A stretch of DNA of 64,000 nucleotides from DATAGF01 sp963835685 (lineage in GTDB: Bacteria; Actinomycetota; Thermoleophilia; Miltoncostaeales; Miltoncostaeaceae), in assembly GCA_963835685.1 (NCBI GenBank), contig CAWIGI010000010.1, positions 124,001 to 188,000 on the forward strand, written 5' to 3'. Numbering within the stretch: position 1 is the first letter of the stretch; each line of letters begins with the position of its first letter. Below the pieces are notes generated by a model. That model worked only from the letters and a program-made list of their open reading frames with translations, had not been told where the DNA came from and did no database searches. This document shows, piece after piece, positions 16,433-25,611 of this stretch. The translations under genes were made by a program, and so were the position numbers.

Positions 16433-17144
16433 CTAGCCGGAACGTTCGGAAGACGTTCACCGTCGCCTCGATCCGCGGGGTGGCGGCCGGCGAGAACTTC
16501 TTGTTGTGGTCGAACTGGATCCGCCAGAGGCCGGTCGCCGGGTTGCGGACCGGGATCTGATCGCGCTTGACGGTGAGCAGCCCGCACGGGTTGCTGGCCC
16601 GGCCCATCCGCACGTTCGCCCGGGTTCGCCCGACGTAGCGGTAGTGGGCGTAGATCACCTGGTCGGGGTTGAAGCCGGAGAACCGGAAGGTGACGGTGCT
16701 CGACGGCCGCGTGCGCTTGGGCGTCGCGCTGAACTCGAGCGGCGCGGTGCGAATGCGGAGCGGGTTGCTGGTCAGGCCGAGCGCCGGGACGGTCGCGACG
16801 ATGTCCACCGGCGTCGACTTGGGCGGGTCCTGCCGCAGGAGGTCGATGACGCTGAGCTGCTCGGCGAACGCGCCGGTCGCGTCGGAGAAGGCGAACTCGG
16901 TGGCCGCACCGCGGGTGATCGTGACCAACGTGTTCGGCGGGAATCCCGACCCGAAGACGTTGAGCGGCGGCGAGATCTGAGTGCCGTTCGGCTGCTGCGA
17001 CGGGCGCAGGCAGATCGCGTCGGTCGTGATCGTGGGCGCGGCGCTCAGGGCCGCCGGGATCGCCGCGAGCGCGGCGGGGGCGGCGACGGCGGCCAGCAGC
17101 GCGACGCGGCGCCGGCGGGTGGGCCGGTGCGTGGGCTCGGTCAC
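16433..17144 (-). CDS. Secreted protein of unknown function, paralogue 1
   Basis: Starts at a GTG preceded by AAGGAGAGGA. Signal peptide RRRRVALLAAVAAPAALAAIP; mature part with CLRPSQQPNGTQISPPLNV, TPKRTRPSSTVTFRFSGF, YAHYRYVGRTRANVRMG and ASNPCGLLTVKRDQIPV. It is strongly similar along its length to paralogue 2. The in-frame reading does not stop at its natural end (VNVFRTFR) but runs on through the repeat and antisense-like sequence to 15438. A TAG one base out of frame at 16435-16433 is taken as the end. Function unknown; extracytoplasmic location is supported by the signal peptide. Confidence 0.68.
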
Positions 17145-17263
17145 GGGTCCTCTCCTTCGGAGGCGTGCGCGGTCCGGTTCACCCCCCATCGGCAGACGCT
17201 AGCCCACCGCTTGTGCGCGCGAGAACCGCACCCGCCGGGGAGGAGTGCCGAACTTACGAAAAG

Positions 17264-17283
17264 CTGACAGTCAGCGCTGTCAG
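17264..17283 (-). terminator. Terminator of the riboflavin operon
   Basis: On the minus strand CTGACAG-CGCTGA-CTGTCAG is a perfect 7-bp stem followed by CTTTTC. The stem begins within the ribH stop codon region. It separates ribH from the secreted-protein genes. Confidence 0.65.
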
Positions 17284-17756
17284 ACCGCCTCGCGCACCAG
17301 GTTGGCCATCACCACGGCCGCGTCGGCGGCGTCGGCGCCCGCGTTGCCCACGGCGCCGCCGGCGCGAGCCTCGGCCTGGGCGCGGCTCTCGGTGGTCAGC
17401 ACGCCGAAGGTCACGGGGACGCCGGTCTCGAGCCCGACGGCCGACAGGCCGCCGGCCGCCGCCCGGCAGATGTGGTCGAAGTGCGGCGTCTCGCCCCGGA
17501 TGACCGCCCCCAGCGCGATCACCGCCGCGTAGCGGCCGGTCTGCGCCATGGCCTTCGCCGCCAGGGGCAGCTCGAAGGCGCCCGGGACCCAGCGCTCGTC
17601 GAGGTGCCCCTCCGGCAGCCCGGCCTCCGCCAGTCGCTCCCGGGCCCCCTCCAGCAGCCGCTCCCCCAGGTCGCGGTGGAAGCCGGCGATCACCGCCGCC
17701 ATGCGCACCCGGCCCTCGAGCCGCGGCGCGGGCGGCGGCGGATCGCTCCGCGCCAT
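17280..17756 (-). CDS. ribH: 6,7-dimethyl-8-ribityllumazine synthase
   Basis: Condenses the pyrimidine product of RibD with dihydroxybutanone phosphate from RibBA to make lumazine. The 158-residue protein has VIAGFHRDLGERLLEGA, WVPGAFELPLAAKAMA, ALGAVIRGETPHFDHICR (the catalytic His is in the PHFDH segment) and PVTFGVLTTE. The ATG overlaps the ribBA stop as ATGA. It is last in the rib run and is followed by a hairpin terminator. Confidence 0.96.
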   Translation of the reverse strand: MARSDPPPPAPRLEGRVRMAAVIAGFHRDLGERLLEGARERLAEAGLPEGHLDERWVPGAFELPLAAKAMAQTGRYAAVIALGAVIRGETPHFDHICRAAAGGLSAVGLETGVPVTFGVLTTESRAQAEARAGGAVGNAGADAADAAVVMANLVREAV

Positions 17757-19022
17757 CAGTCGGTCGAGCCCTCGCCCGCCGGGTCGTCGGCGTCGAAGCG
17801 CAGGTCCTGGTGGTGGAGGATGTGGCCCATCTTGTCGCGCTTCACGCGCAGGTAGTCGGCGTTGTCGCCATTCGGGTCCATCTCGATCGGCACGCGGTTC
17901 GACCACCGAGAGGCCGTACCCCTCCAGGCCGACGATCTTCTTGGGGTTGTTGGTCAGCAGCCGGATGGACGACAGGCCGAGGTCGACCAGGATCTGGGCG
18001 CCGATCCCGTAGTCGCGCAGGTCGGGCGGGAAGCCCAGCTCGAGGTTCGCCTGCACCGTGTCCATGCCGCGGTCCTGCAGCTCGTAGGCCCGCAGCTTGT
18101 TCAGCAGCCCGATGCCCCGCCCCTCCTGGGCGATGTAGAGCAGGACGCCCTGGCCCTCCTCGGCGATCGTCCGCATGGCGGCCTTGAGCTGGGCGCCGCA
18201 GTCGCAGCGCTGCGAGCCGAAGACGTCGCCGGTGAGGCACTCGGAGTGCACCCGCACCAGGACCTCCTCGGCGCCGTCCACCTCCCCCTTCACCAGCGCG
18301 ATGTGGTGCTTGCCGTCGATGATCGACCGGTAGCCGACGGCGGTCCAGTCGCCGAACTCGGTGGGCAGCCGCGCCGCCGTGCCCCGCTCGATGAGGCGCT
18401 CGGTGCGGCGGCGGTGCTCGATGAGCTGGGCGATCGTGATGAGCTTCAGCCCGTGCTCGGCCGCGTAGGGGACCAGGTCGGGAACGCGGGCCATCGTTCC
18501 GTCGGCCTTGCTGATCTCGCAGATGACGCCCGCGGGGATGAGGCCCGCCAGGCGCGCCAGGTCGACCGCCGCCTCGGTGTGGCCGGCGCGCTCCAGCACG
18601 CCCCCGGGCTTCGCCCGCAGCGGGAACACGTGCCCGGGCTTGACCAGGTCCTCCGGCCCCGAGTCCGGGTCGATGGCGACCATGATCGTCCGCGAGCGGT
18701 CGGGCGCCGAGATCCCGGTCGTGATGCCGTGGCGCGCCTCGATGGCCTCGGTGAAGGCGGTCGCGTTGGGCGTCTCGTTGCGCCTCACCATCGGCTTCAG
18801 CCCGAGCTGCTCGCAGCGCTCCTCCGTGAGCGACAGGCAGATCAGCCCCCGGCCGTGGGTGGCCATGAAGTTGATCGCCTCGGGCGTCGCGAACTGGGCC
18901 GCCATGACGAGATCGCCCTCGTTCTCCCGGTCCTCGGAGTCGAGGATCACGACCATGCGCCCGGCGCGGATCTCCTCGATCGCGTCGGCCACGGAGGCGA
19001 ACTGGGCGGCCTTGATCGTCAT
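17756..19022 (-). CDS. ribBA: Bifunctional DHBP synthase / GTP cyclohydrolase II, one frameshift
   Basis: N-terminal RibB domain (about 1-205; DSEDRENEGDLVMAAQ, HGITTGISAPDR, GHTEAAVDLARLAG) makes dihydroxybutanone phosphate. C-terminal RibA domain (VRVHSECLTGDVFGSQRCDC zinc site, YIAQEGRGIGLLNKL) opens GTP. The span is 3n+1. Frame is lost near 17898, where the sequence should read GLSVVE then RVPIEMDPNGDN, leaving one extra base. The correct frame then ends at 17756, in an ATGA overlap with ribH. Both domains are otherwise complete, so a base error is the simplest reading. Confidence 0.93.
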
Positions 19023-19630
19023 TCGGCGTCCTTCGACGGTCGGTACGGCGCTGCCAGGGACTCCACGTATTTTGCCACCACGTCCACCTCGAGATTGACG
19101 GAGTGCCCCACCGCCTGGGGGCCGAGGGTCGTCACGGCCATCGTGTGGGGGATCAACGCCACCGTGAACACGTCTCCGAGGCGCTCGGCCACGGTCAGGC
19201 TGACGCCGTCCACGGCGATGCTGCCCTTCTCCACGACGTAGCGCAGCAGCGGTGCCGGAGGGGCGACCTCGAGCAGCGCGCCCTCGCCCTCGGGCCGGGC
19301 CGCGCGAACCGTCCCCACGGCGTCCACGTGCCCCTGCACCAGGTGGCCGTCGAGGCGGTCTCCGAGGCGCATGGGCCGCTCGAGGTTGACGCGGTCCCCC
19401 GGCGCGAGGCCGCCGAGCGTCGTGCGCCGCAGGGTCTCGGCCACGCAGTCGACGGCGAACCCGTCCCCCCTCACCTCGATCGCGGTGAGGCACGCTCCGC
19501 TCACGGCGACCGAGTCGCCCACGCGCAGGCCGTCCAGCACCGCCTCCGCGGCGATCACCAGCCGCGCCCCGGCGGCGGCCGGGCGCAGCTCCGCGACCCG
19601 CCCGGCCTCCTCGATCAGGCCCGTGAACAC
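19019..19630 (-). CDS. ribE: Riboflavin synthase alpha chain
   Basis: Dismutates two lumazines to riboflavin. The 203-residue protein starts MFTGLIEEAGRVAEL and has the two-fold internal repeat of the family, with SVAVSGACLTAIEV in the first barrel and GHVDAVGTV plus SIAVDGVSLTVAE in the second. GTG start; its stop overlaps the ribBA ATG as ATGA, and it directly abuts the ribD stop. Confidence 0.96.
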   Translation of the reverse strand: MFTGLIEEAGRVAELRPAAAGARLVIAAEAVLDGLRVGDSVAVSGACLTAIEVRGDGFAVDCVAETLRRTTLGGLAPGDRVNLERPMRLGDRLDGHLVQGHVDAVGTVRAARPEGEGALLEVAPPAPLLRYVVEKGSIAVDGVSLTVAERLGDVFTVALIPHTMAVTTLGPQAVGHSVNLEVDVVAKYVESLAAPYRPSKDAE

Positions 19631-20758
19631 CTACGAGACCCCCGCGAGGGGGCGCAGGCGCCCCGTCACCAGCAGGTCGTCGCCCACCCGCTCCGTCGCG
19701 ACCCCCTCCAGCCGGGGCGCGAGGGCGAGGCTCGGGGCGCCGGCGCCGCCGAGGGCCGACGGGGCCTCGCGGCCGCCGATCAGCATGGGCGCGAGGAACC
19801 ACGCGAGCCTGTTGACCGCGCGGGCGGCGACGAGCGTCCCGGCGAGCTCGGCGCCCCCCTCCACCAGCAGCGACTGGATCCCCCGCTCGCCCAACGCCCT
19901 CATCCCCGCCTCCACGCGCCTGGCGGGCCCGCCCTCCAGGCGGGCGACCTCGGCTCCGGCGGCCTCGAGGGCGGCGACGCGCTCGGCGGGCGCGTCGGCG
20001 GCCGCGAGGACGATCAGGCGGTGCTCGGGCGCGCCGTGCACCAGCGCCGAGCGCAGGGGCAGCCGCGCCGCCGAGTCGAACACCACCCGGGCCGGTTGGC
20101 GAACGGGCCCGTTGACGTCCCGGGCGGTGAGCTCCGGGTCGTCGGCGATCGCCGTGCCGAGGCCGACCCCGACCGCGTCGTGGTCGGCGCGCCAGCGGTG
20201 CACCAGCGCGCGCGCCTCGGGTCCGGAGATCCACCGGCTCTCGCCCCCGGCGGTGGCGAGCTTGCCGTCCAGGCTGGTCGCGAGCTTCAGGGTGACGTGC
20301 GGGAGCCCCGTGGCGGCCCAGGTGAGGAAGGCCGCGTTCAGCTCGGCGCACGCGGCGGCGTCGGCGCCGTTGGCGACGGCGACGTCGATCCCGGCCGCGC
20401 GCAGCACCTCCCCGCCCTGCGCCCTGCCGCGCTCGAGCGGGTCCGCGACGCCGATCACCACGCGGGCGACTCCCGCGGCCACGAGGGCGTCGGCGCACGG
20501 CGGCGTGCGCCCGACGTGCGAGCAGGGCTCGAGCGTGCAGACGACGGTGGCGCCGCGCGCGGCCGCTCCCGCGGCGGCGAGGGCGGAGGCCTCGGCGTGG
20601 GGCAGGCCCGCGCCCTCGTGCCATCCCTCGGCGACCGTCTCGCCGTCGCGCAGCACGACCGCGCCCACCAGCGGGTTCGGGCTCACGCGACCCCGCCCCC
20701 GCAGCGCCAGCTCGCGGGCCCGCTCCAGGGCGGCGTGCTCCGCCTCGGAGATCCTCAC
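19631..20758 (-). CDS. ribD: Bifunctional riboflavin deaminase/reductase
   Basis: N-terminal deaminase domain with the zinc motif GLPHAEASAL and TLEPCSHVGRTPPC, then a reductase domain (ATSLDGKLATAGGESRWISG, LLVEGGAELAGTLV). The 375-residue length is normal. It converts the RibA product to the ribityl pyrimidine. GTG start in a GTGA overlap with the rpe stop. The gene ends with LRPLAGVS. I see no FMN riboswitch upstream; the gene is embedded in a longer operon. Confidence 0.95.
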   Translation of the reverse strand: MRISEAEHAALERARELALRGRGRVSPNPLVGAVVLRDGETVAEGWHEGAGLPHAEASALAAAGAAARGATVVCTLEPCSHVGRTPPCADALVAAGVARVVIGVADPLERGRAQGGEVLRAAGIDVAVANGADAAACAELNAAFLTWAATGLPHVTLKLATSLDGKLATAGGESRWISGPEARALVHRWRADHDAVGVGLGTAIADDPELTARDVNGPVRQPARVVFDSAARLPLRSALVHGAPEHRLIVLAAADAPAERVAALEAAGAEVARLEGGPARRVEAGMRALGERGIQSLLVEGGAELAGTLVAARAVNRLAWFLAPMLIGGREAPSALGGAGAPSLALAPRLEGVATERVGDDLLVTGRLRPLAGVS

Positions 20759-21429
20759 GCGGCCGCCAGCGCCGCGAGCTCCGCGTAGGCGGCGACCGGG
20801 TCCGCGGCGCCGAAGATCGACGACGCCGACACGAACAGCTGCGCGCCGGCGTCGCGGACCGCCGGCAGCGTCTCGCGGGCGATGCCCCCGTCGATCTCGA
20901 TGGCCACGCGGTCCGGCAGCAGGGCCCGCAGGCGCTCCACGCGCCGTAGCGTCGCCGGGATGAATGCCTGGCCGGCGAACCCGGGGTCGATCGAGAGCAG
21001 GTTGACGTAGTCGAGATCGTCGCCGAGCTCGGCGACGTGCTCGACGGGCGTTCCCGGGTTGAGCGCCAGGCCCGCCAGGCACCCCGCCGCCCGGATCACG
21101 GTCAGGAGGCGGTGCGGGTGCGGGTCGGCCTCCACGTGGACCGCGATGGCGTCGGCGGCGTCCGCGAAGAGCGGGATCACCTCGCCGGGCCGGGCGACCA
21201 TCAGGTGGACGTCGACGAGACCGCTCGCCGCGTGGATCGGCACCGCGACGGCCCGGGCGAAGTCGGGGCCGAGGGTGAGGTTGGGGACGAAGTGGGCATC
21301 CATCACGTCCACGTGAAAGGCACGCGCGCCGGCGCCGATGAGCGCGTCGAGCTGCTCGCCCACGCGCAACGGGTCGGCCGACATCAGGGACGGGAGCACC
21401 TTGCCCGCCGCGGGCGGCGGCGCGCTCAC
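20755..21429 (-). CDS. rpe: Ribulose-phosphate 3-epimerase
   Basis: Interconverts ribulose 5-phosphate and xylulose 5-phosphate; ribulose 5-phosphate is also the substrate of RibB, encoded downstream. The 224-residue TIM barrel shows VLPSLMSADPLRVGEQL, FHVDVMDAHFVPNLTLGPD, VHLMVARP, SIDPGFAGQAFIPATL and IEIDGGIARET, carrying the metal-binding and phosphate-binding residues. GTG start overlaps the rsmB stop as GTGA. Confidence 0.95.
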   Translation of the reverse strand: MSAPPPAAGKVLPSLMSADPLRVGEQLDALIGAGARAFHVDVMDAHFVPNLTLGPDFARAVAVPIHAASGLVDVHLMVARPGEVIPLFADAADAIAVHVEADPHPHRLLTVIRAAGCLAGLALNPGTPVEHVAELGDDLDYVNLLSIDPGFAGQAFIPATLRRVERLRALLPDRVAIEIDGGIARETLPAVRDAGAQLFVSASSIFGAADPVAAYAELAALAAA

Positions 21430-22760
21430 CGCGGGCGCATCCGGGCGATGAAGAAGCCGTCGGTGCCGTGGCGGTGCGGGAGCGTGAGCAGCGCCTCCGG
21501 CAGGCGCGGGTGCGCCAGCGCCGGGAGCTCCGCGCCGAGGTCGTCGAGCTCGGCGCGCGCGGCGGCGACGACGTCCTCGTTCTCGTCGGCGATCAGGGTG
21601 CACGTCGAGTAGACGACGCGCCCGCCCGGCCGCGCGAGCGCGAGCGCCCGGCCCAGCAGGGCGCGCTGCAGGTCGGTCAGGGGCGCGAGGGACTCCTCGC
21701 GTCGGCGCCAGCGCGCGTCCGGCCTGGCCGACAGCACGCCGAGGCCGGTGCAGGGAGGGTCCACGAGCACGGCGTCGTAGCCGCCCGGCAGCGGCACCTC
21801 GCGGGCGTCGCCCTCGACGACCTCGACGACGGCGCCCATGCGGCGGGCGAGGTCCCGCAGCGCCCGGGCCCGCGCCGGCCTGAGCTCCACGGCCGTGATC
21901 CTGGCGCCGCCGCGCGAGAGCGCCGCCAGGTGGGTGGTCTTCGCTCCGGGGGCGGCGCACAGGTCGAGGACGCGCTCGCCCGGCTGCGGCTCGACGATCC
22001 GCCCCACGAGCTGCGAGGCGCGGCTCTGGCCCATGGCCAGGCCGCGTGCCCAGGCGCGGGAGTCCTCGAGCGCGAACGGCCGCGACAGCACGTATGCCTC
22101 GGGCGTGAGCGGGTCGCGCCGCCAGCCCGCCGGGAGCTCGGCCTCGAGGCCGGCGCGCGGGCCGCGGAGCGGGTTCCACCGCAGCGCCGACTCGGCCGGC
22201 GCGGCGGCCGACTCCATGACGGCGGCCGCGTCGGCGGGCCCGAGCGAGTCGATGAGGCGGCGCGCGATCCAGTCGGGCATCGAGTGGCGCACCCCCGCCG
22301 CCTCGGCGCCCTCGGCCTCGAGGCCGGCGAGCAGCCGCGGCCCCTCGTCCGCGATCCGCCGGAGGACGGCGTTGACGACCCCCGCGCGCGCGGACGCCCG
22401 CGCCTTGGGCCCCCGCAGCGCGCGGGCCTGGCGCACGGCCTGGTCGACCGCTGCGCGGGGGGGCACGCCGTCCGAGAAGGCGAGCTCGTAGGCGCCGATC
22501 CGCAGGATGTCGCGCACCGCGGGCTCCAGGGCGGCGGGCCGGTCCAGCGCGCCGTCGATGAGCCAGTCGAGGGTCCGGCGGCGCTGCACCGCGCCGTACG
22601 CGAGCCGGGTCGCCTGGGCGCGGGCCCTCGGATCGAGGCCGGCGCGGCGGGCCTCGGCGGCCAGGGCCCGGTCGGCGTAGGCCCCCCCGTCCACGCGGCG
22701 CAGCACGCGGAGGGCGACGGTGCGCTCGCGGGCGATCCCGTCGGCCACCGCCTCAGCCAT
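21426..22760 (-). CDS. rsmB: 16S rRNA (cytosine967-C5)-methyltransferase
   Basis: RsmB/Sun/Fmu-family rRNA methyltransferase. N-terminal NusB-like RNA-binding domain (VALRVLRRVDGGAYADRAL, QATRLAYGAVQRRRTLDWLI) is followed by a Rossmann domain with VLDLCAAPGAKTTHLAAL, VDPPCTGLGVLSARPD and the second catalytic Cys in YSTCTLIADENE. 444 residues, normal length. ATG start overlaps the fmt 3' end by 8 nt. Confidence 0.94.
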   Translation of the reverse strand: MAEAVADGIARERTVALRVLRRVDGGAYADRALAAEARRAGLDPRARAQATRLAYGAVQRRRTLDWLIDGALDRPAALEPAVRDILRIGAYELAFSDGVPPRAAVDQAVRQARALRGPKARASARAGVVNAVLRRIADEGPRLLAGLEAEGAEAAGVRHSMPDWIARRLIDSLGPADAAAVMESAAAPAESALRWNPLRGPRAGLEAELPAGWRRDPLTPEAYVLSRPFALEDSRAWARGLAMGQSRASQLVGRIVEPQPGERVLDLCAAPGAKTTHLAALSRGGARITAVELRPARARALRDLARRMGAVVEVVEGDAREVPLPGGYDAVLVDPPCTGLGVLSARPDARWRRREESLAPLTDLQRALLGRALALARPGGRVVYSTCTLIADENEDVVAAARAELDDLGAELPALAHPRLPEALLTLPHRHGTDGFFIARMRPR

Positions 22761-23670
22761 CGGGTGCCCCGACGTCCAGGGAGCCGCGCCAGCCGCGCAG
22801 GAACGCTGCCGCGTCCATGCGCCCCTTGCCCGGCGGCTGCAGCGAGAGCAGCTCGAGCGACCCCTCCCCGGTCGCGGCCACCAGCCGGCCCCCCTCCGCC
22901 GCGAGCGGAACCGGGGCCTCCCCTGGCAGCGCGCGGGCGGCCCAGACCTTGAAGGGCTCGCCGCCGATCGCCAGCGTCGCGCCCACGTGGGGCGACAGCG
23001 CCCGCACCTGCCGGGCCAGCTCCGGCGCCGGGCGCGAGAGGTCGAGCGGCCGGTCGTCGGCGGTGATCTTGGGGGCGTGCGAGACGCCCTCCTCCGGCTG
23101 GGGGACCGGCTGGAGGCGGCCGGCGGAGAGGTCCTCGAGCACCTGCGCGAGCAGCGGCCCCCCCAGCTCGCTGAGCCGCGCCGTCAGCGACCCCGCATCC
23201 TCGTCCTCGCCGATCTCCACCCGCCGCGACGCCAGCATCGGCCCGGTGTCGAGCCCGGCGTCCATCTGCATGATCGTCACCCCGGTGTGGGTCGCGCCGT
23301 CCATGATCGCGCGCTCCACCGGGGCGGCGCCGCGGTAGGCGGGGAGCAGGGAGAAGTGGACGTTGATCGAGGGCCACCGCGACAGCACGGCCTCGCGCAG
23401 GATCTGCCCGAAGGCGACCACCGCGAGCGCGCGCGCGCCCGTCCCGGCGATCTCCTCGACGACCTCGGGGGCGTTGATCGTGGCGGGGCGCAGGACCGGG
23501 ATGCCCAGCTCCCCGGCCGCCGCGGCGACCGGCGTGGGCGATGGCCGGCCCGAGCGGCCGCGCGCCCTGTCGGGTTGCGTCACCGCGACGGTCACCTCGT
23601 GCCCCGCCTCGACCAGCGCGCGCAGCGGCGGCACAGCCGCCTCCGGGGTGCCCGCGAAGGCGACCCTCAT
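22753..23670 (-). CDS. fmt: Methionyl-tRNA formyltransferase
   Basis: Formylates initiator Met-tRNA. The 305-residue protein begins MRVAFAGTPEAAVPPLRALV and has the catalytic region NVHFSLLPAYRGAAPVERAI and GVTIMQMDAGLDTGPML. A C-terminal beta-barrel tRNA-binding domain follows from about residue 200. It is 13 nt after def, the deformylase that undoes its reaction on finished proteins; the def-fmt pair is widely conserved. Confidence 0.96.
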   Translation of the reverse strand: MRVAFAGTPEAAVPPLRALVEAGHEVTVAVTQPDRARGRSGRPSPTPVAAAAGELGIPVLRPATINAPEVVEEIAGTGARALAVVAFGQILREAVLSRWPSINVHFSLLPAYRGAAPVERAIMDGATHTGVTIMQMDAGLDTGPMLASRRVEIGEDEDAGSLTARLSELGGPLLAQVLEDLSAGRLQPVPQPEEGVSHAPKITADDRPLDLSRPAPELARQVRALSPHVGATLAIGGEPFKVWAARALPGEAPVPLAAEGGRLVAATGEGSLELLSLQPPGKGRMDAAAFLRGWRGSLDVGAPDG

Positions 23671-23683
23671 CGTGAGGCCGTCC

Positions 23684-24226
23684 TCAGCCTTCGTCGCGCA
23701 GCGCCCGGAGGGCCTCCCGGCGCTGCTCGGGCTCCGTGCGGTCGAGCATCAGCACGCCGTCGAGGTGATCCAGCTCGTGCTGGATGACGCGGGCCTCGAA
23801 CCCCTCGGGGGCGAGCTCGAGCGGGCGGCCCGCCACGTCCCGGGCCTCCACCCGGATCGCGACGGCCCGCGGCACGTCGACCGTGACCTCGCCGATCGAC
23901 AGGCACCCCTCGGAGTCGATCTCCTCCTCCTCGGAGCGCCAGACGATGCGGGGGTTGCAGAGGGCGACGACCTCCTCGCCCTCCTCGCCCAGGCGCACGA
24001 CCACGAGGCGCCGCAGCGAGCCGAGCTGGGGCGCGGCCAGCCCGATGCCGCGGGCGTCGACCATGATGGCCGCCATCCGCTCGGCCTCCTCGGCGAGAGC
24101 CTCGTCGAACTGCGTGATCTCGAGCGCGGGAGCGCGCAGAACGGGGTCGCCGAACTGGCGGATCTGGGCGAGCGCGGAGAGGCGCCGCCGCTCGAGGACG
24201 GGGTCGTCGAGTGCGCGTGAGGACAC
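23684..24226 (-). CDS. def: Peptide deformylase
   Basis: Fe/Zn metalloenzyme removing the N-terminal formyl group. The three diagnostic motifs are present in order: GIGLAAPQL, EGCLSIGE (metal-ligand Cys) and VIQHELDHLDGVL (HExxH-type ligands and Glu). The 180-residue length is normal, with an N-terminal extension of about 20 residues before ALAQIRQFGDPVLR; a start at a later codon is possible. About 50 nt separate it from the kinase gene, in the same direction. Confidence 0.95.
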   Translation of the reverse strand: MSSRALDDPVLERRRLSALAQIRQFGDPVLRAPALEITQFDEALAEEAERMAAIMVDARGIGLAAPQLGSLRRLVVVRLGEEGEEVVALCNPRIVWRSEEEEIDSEGCLSIGEVTVDVPRAVAIRVEARDVAGRPLELAPEGFEARVIQHELDHLDGVLMLDRTEPEQRREALRALRDEG

Positions 24227-24276
24227 GTCTCGACTCTAGCAGCGCCCGCCCGCGCGCCCTCCCCCCAAACCGCCTC

Positions 24277-25611
24277 TCAGAGGGCGGCCGCGTACCGCTC
24301 CGGTGCGTCGCGCCGGCCGCGGACGAGCACCACGTCATCGCCCACGATGAGCAGCGCCCAACGGTCCTCGCCGCCCAGGATGTTGACCGGCGACGAGGCG
24401 AGGAACCCGATCTCGCGGCCCTCGACGACCAGGGGCTCGATCCACATCAGGGGCCCGGAGAGCGCCGACGCGGCGGCCTCGAGCTCCGGCGTGCCCCCCG
24501 GAACCGACACCACGCGCACGTCGCCGACGTCCGCTGCCGCCGCTCCCCGGACGCCGCCCAGGCCGGGGAGGTCGTCCTGGCGCGCGGGCCGCGCCGGCAC
24601 CTCGGCGCCCCCTGGCGCGGGAACGGTGAGCGGCGGCTCCGTGACGACCCTCGCCAGCGGCGCCGGGGGCGGGGAGGCCTCGTCGCCCCCGGTGGTGGCG
24701 AGCAGGCCCGCCGTCGCGCCGGCCGCGGCCGCGAGCGCCACGCCCGCCACGGCGAGCGGACGGGCGAGCCGCGCCGCCCTCCGCCTGAGGCGACGGGCCG
24801 GCCGCTCCGTGAGAGAGGCGACCAGCGCGCCGGCGCTCGCGGGCCGGTCGCGAGGGTCCTTGGCGAGGCCGCGCCGGAGCGCGGCATCGACGCCGGGCGG
24901 CAGGCCCGGCCGCAGCGACGACGCGCGCGGGACGGCGCGGTTCAGGTGCGCGTAGAGGAGTCCCGCGGCGGCGTCGGCCCCGAACGGCGGCCGGCCGGCG
25001 AGCGCCTCGAAGGCCACCGCCGCGAGGGCGTAGCGGTCCGAGGCCGGCCCCGCCGGGCCGCCGGCGATGACCTCGGGTGCGAGGAACCCGGCGGTGCCGA
25101 GGAGCAGGCCCTCGCCGGTCATCGCGGTCGCGTCGAGGCGCCGGACGATGCCGAAGTCGGCGAGCCAGGGCCCGTCGGGGTCCAGGAGGATGTTCGCCGG
25201 CGTGACGTCGCGGTGCACCAGTCCGGCGGCGTGCGCCGCGTCCAGGGCCTCCGCGATCGGCCCGAGCACCTCCACGACCCCGGCCGTGTCGAGCGGGCCG
25301 GCCGCCAGCCGCTGGGCCAGGCTCCCCTCGCGCGCGAAGGCCATCACGAGGTAGCCGCGCCCGTCCTGCTCGCCGGCGTCGTGGATCGGGACGATGTGCG
25401 GGTGCCGCAGAGCGGCCAGGGCCTCGCACTCGCGCCGGAAGCGCACGCGGAACGACGGGTCGGCCCAGACCGACCGGTGGACCAGCTTGAGCGCGCAGAC
25501 GTGGCCCAGGCCCGCGTGCCGGACCCGGTAGACGGCAGCCTGGCCGCCGCCGCCGATGCGCTCCAGGAGCTCCCAGGGGCCGAGCGTCGTGCCGGCCGAG
25601 GCCGTCGTCAC
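24277..25611 (-). CDS. Membrane-anchored Ser/Thr protein kinase (PknB-like)
   Basis: 444 residues from a GTG that overlaps the previous stop as GTGA. Kinase domain about 12-275: Gly-rich loop GGGGQAAVYRV, Lys42 in ALKL, catalytic loop HRDVTPANIL (133-142) and DFG (152-154). A basic stretch and one transmembrane helix (AVAGVALAAAAGATAGLL, about 295-320) lead to an extracytoplasmic Pro-rich linker and a C-terminal domain of about 90 residues (GEDRWALLIVGDDVVLVRGR). The usual catalytic-loop Lys two residues after HRD is Thr here, which could reduce activity. The sensor domain is not a PASTA repeat and was not recognised. Confidence 0.88.
   Translation of the reverse strand: MTTASAGTTLGPWELLERIGGGGQAAVYRVRHAGLGHVCALKLVHRSVWADPSFRVRFRRECEALAALRHPHIVPIHDAGEQDGRGYLVMAFAREGSLAQRLAAGPLDTAGVVEVLGPIAEALDAAHAAGLVHRDVTPANILLDPDGPWLADFGIVRRLDATAMTGEGLLLGTAGFLAPEVIAGGPAGPASDRYALAAVAFEALAGRPPFGADAAAGLLYAHLNRAVPRASSLRPGLPPGVDAALRRGLAKDPRDRPASAGALVASLTERPARRLRRRAARLARPLAVAGVALAAAAGATAGLLATTGGDEASPPPAPLARVVTEPPLTVPAPGGAEVPARPARQDDLPGLGGVRGAAAADVGDVRVVSVPGGTPELEAAASALSGPLMWIEPLVVEGREIGFLASSPVNILGGEDRWALLIVGDDVVLVRGRRDAPERYAAAL

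Noticed and set aside
15438..17189. A single 583-codon minus-strand protein
   Set aside because: It fuses the upstream secreted paralogue to an out-of-frame reading of the second one. The second half is Arg/Pro nonsense, while another frame has the conserved protein.
19631..21428. FMN riboswitch upstream of ribD
   Set aside because: The upstream sequence is coding (rpe) and no conserved FMN-aptamer elements were seen.
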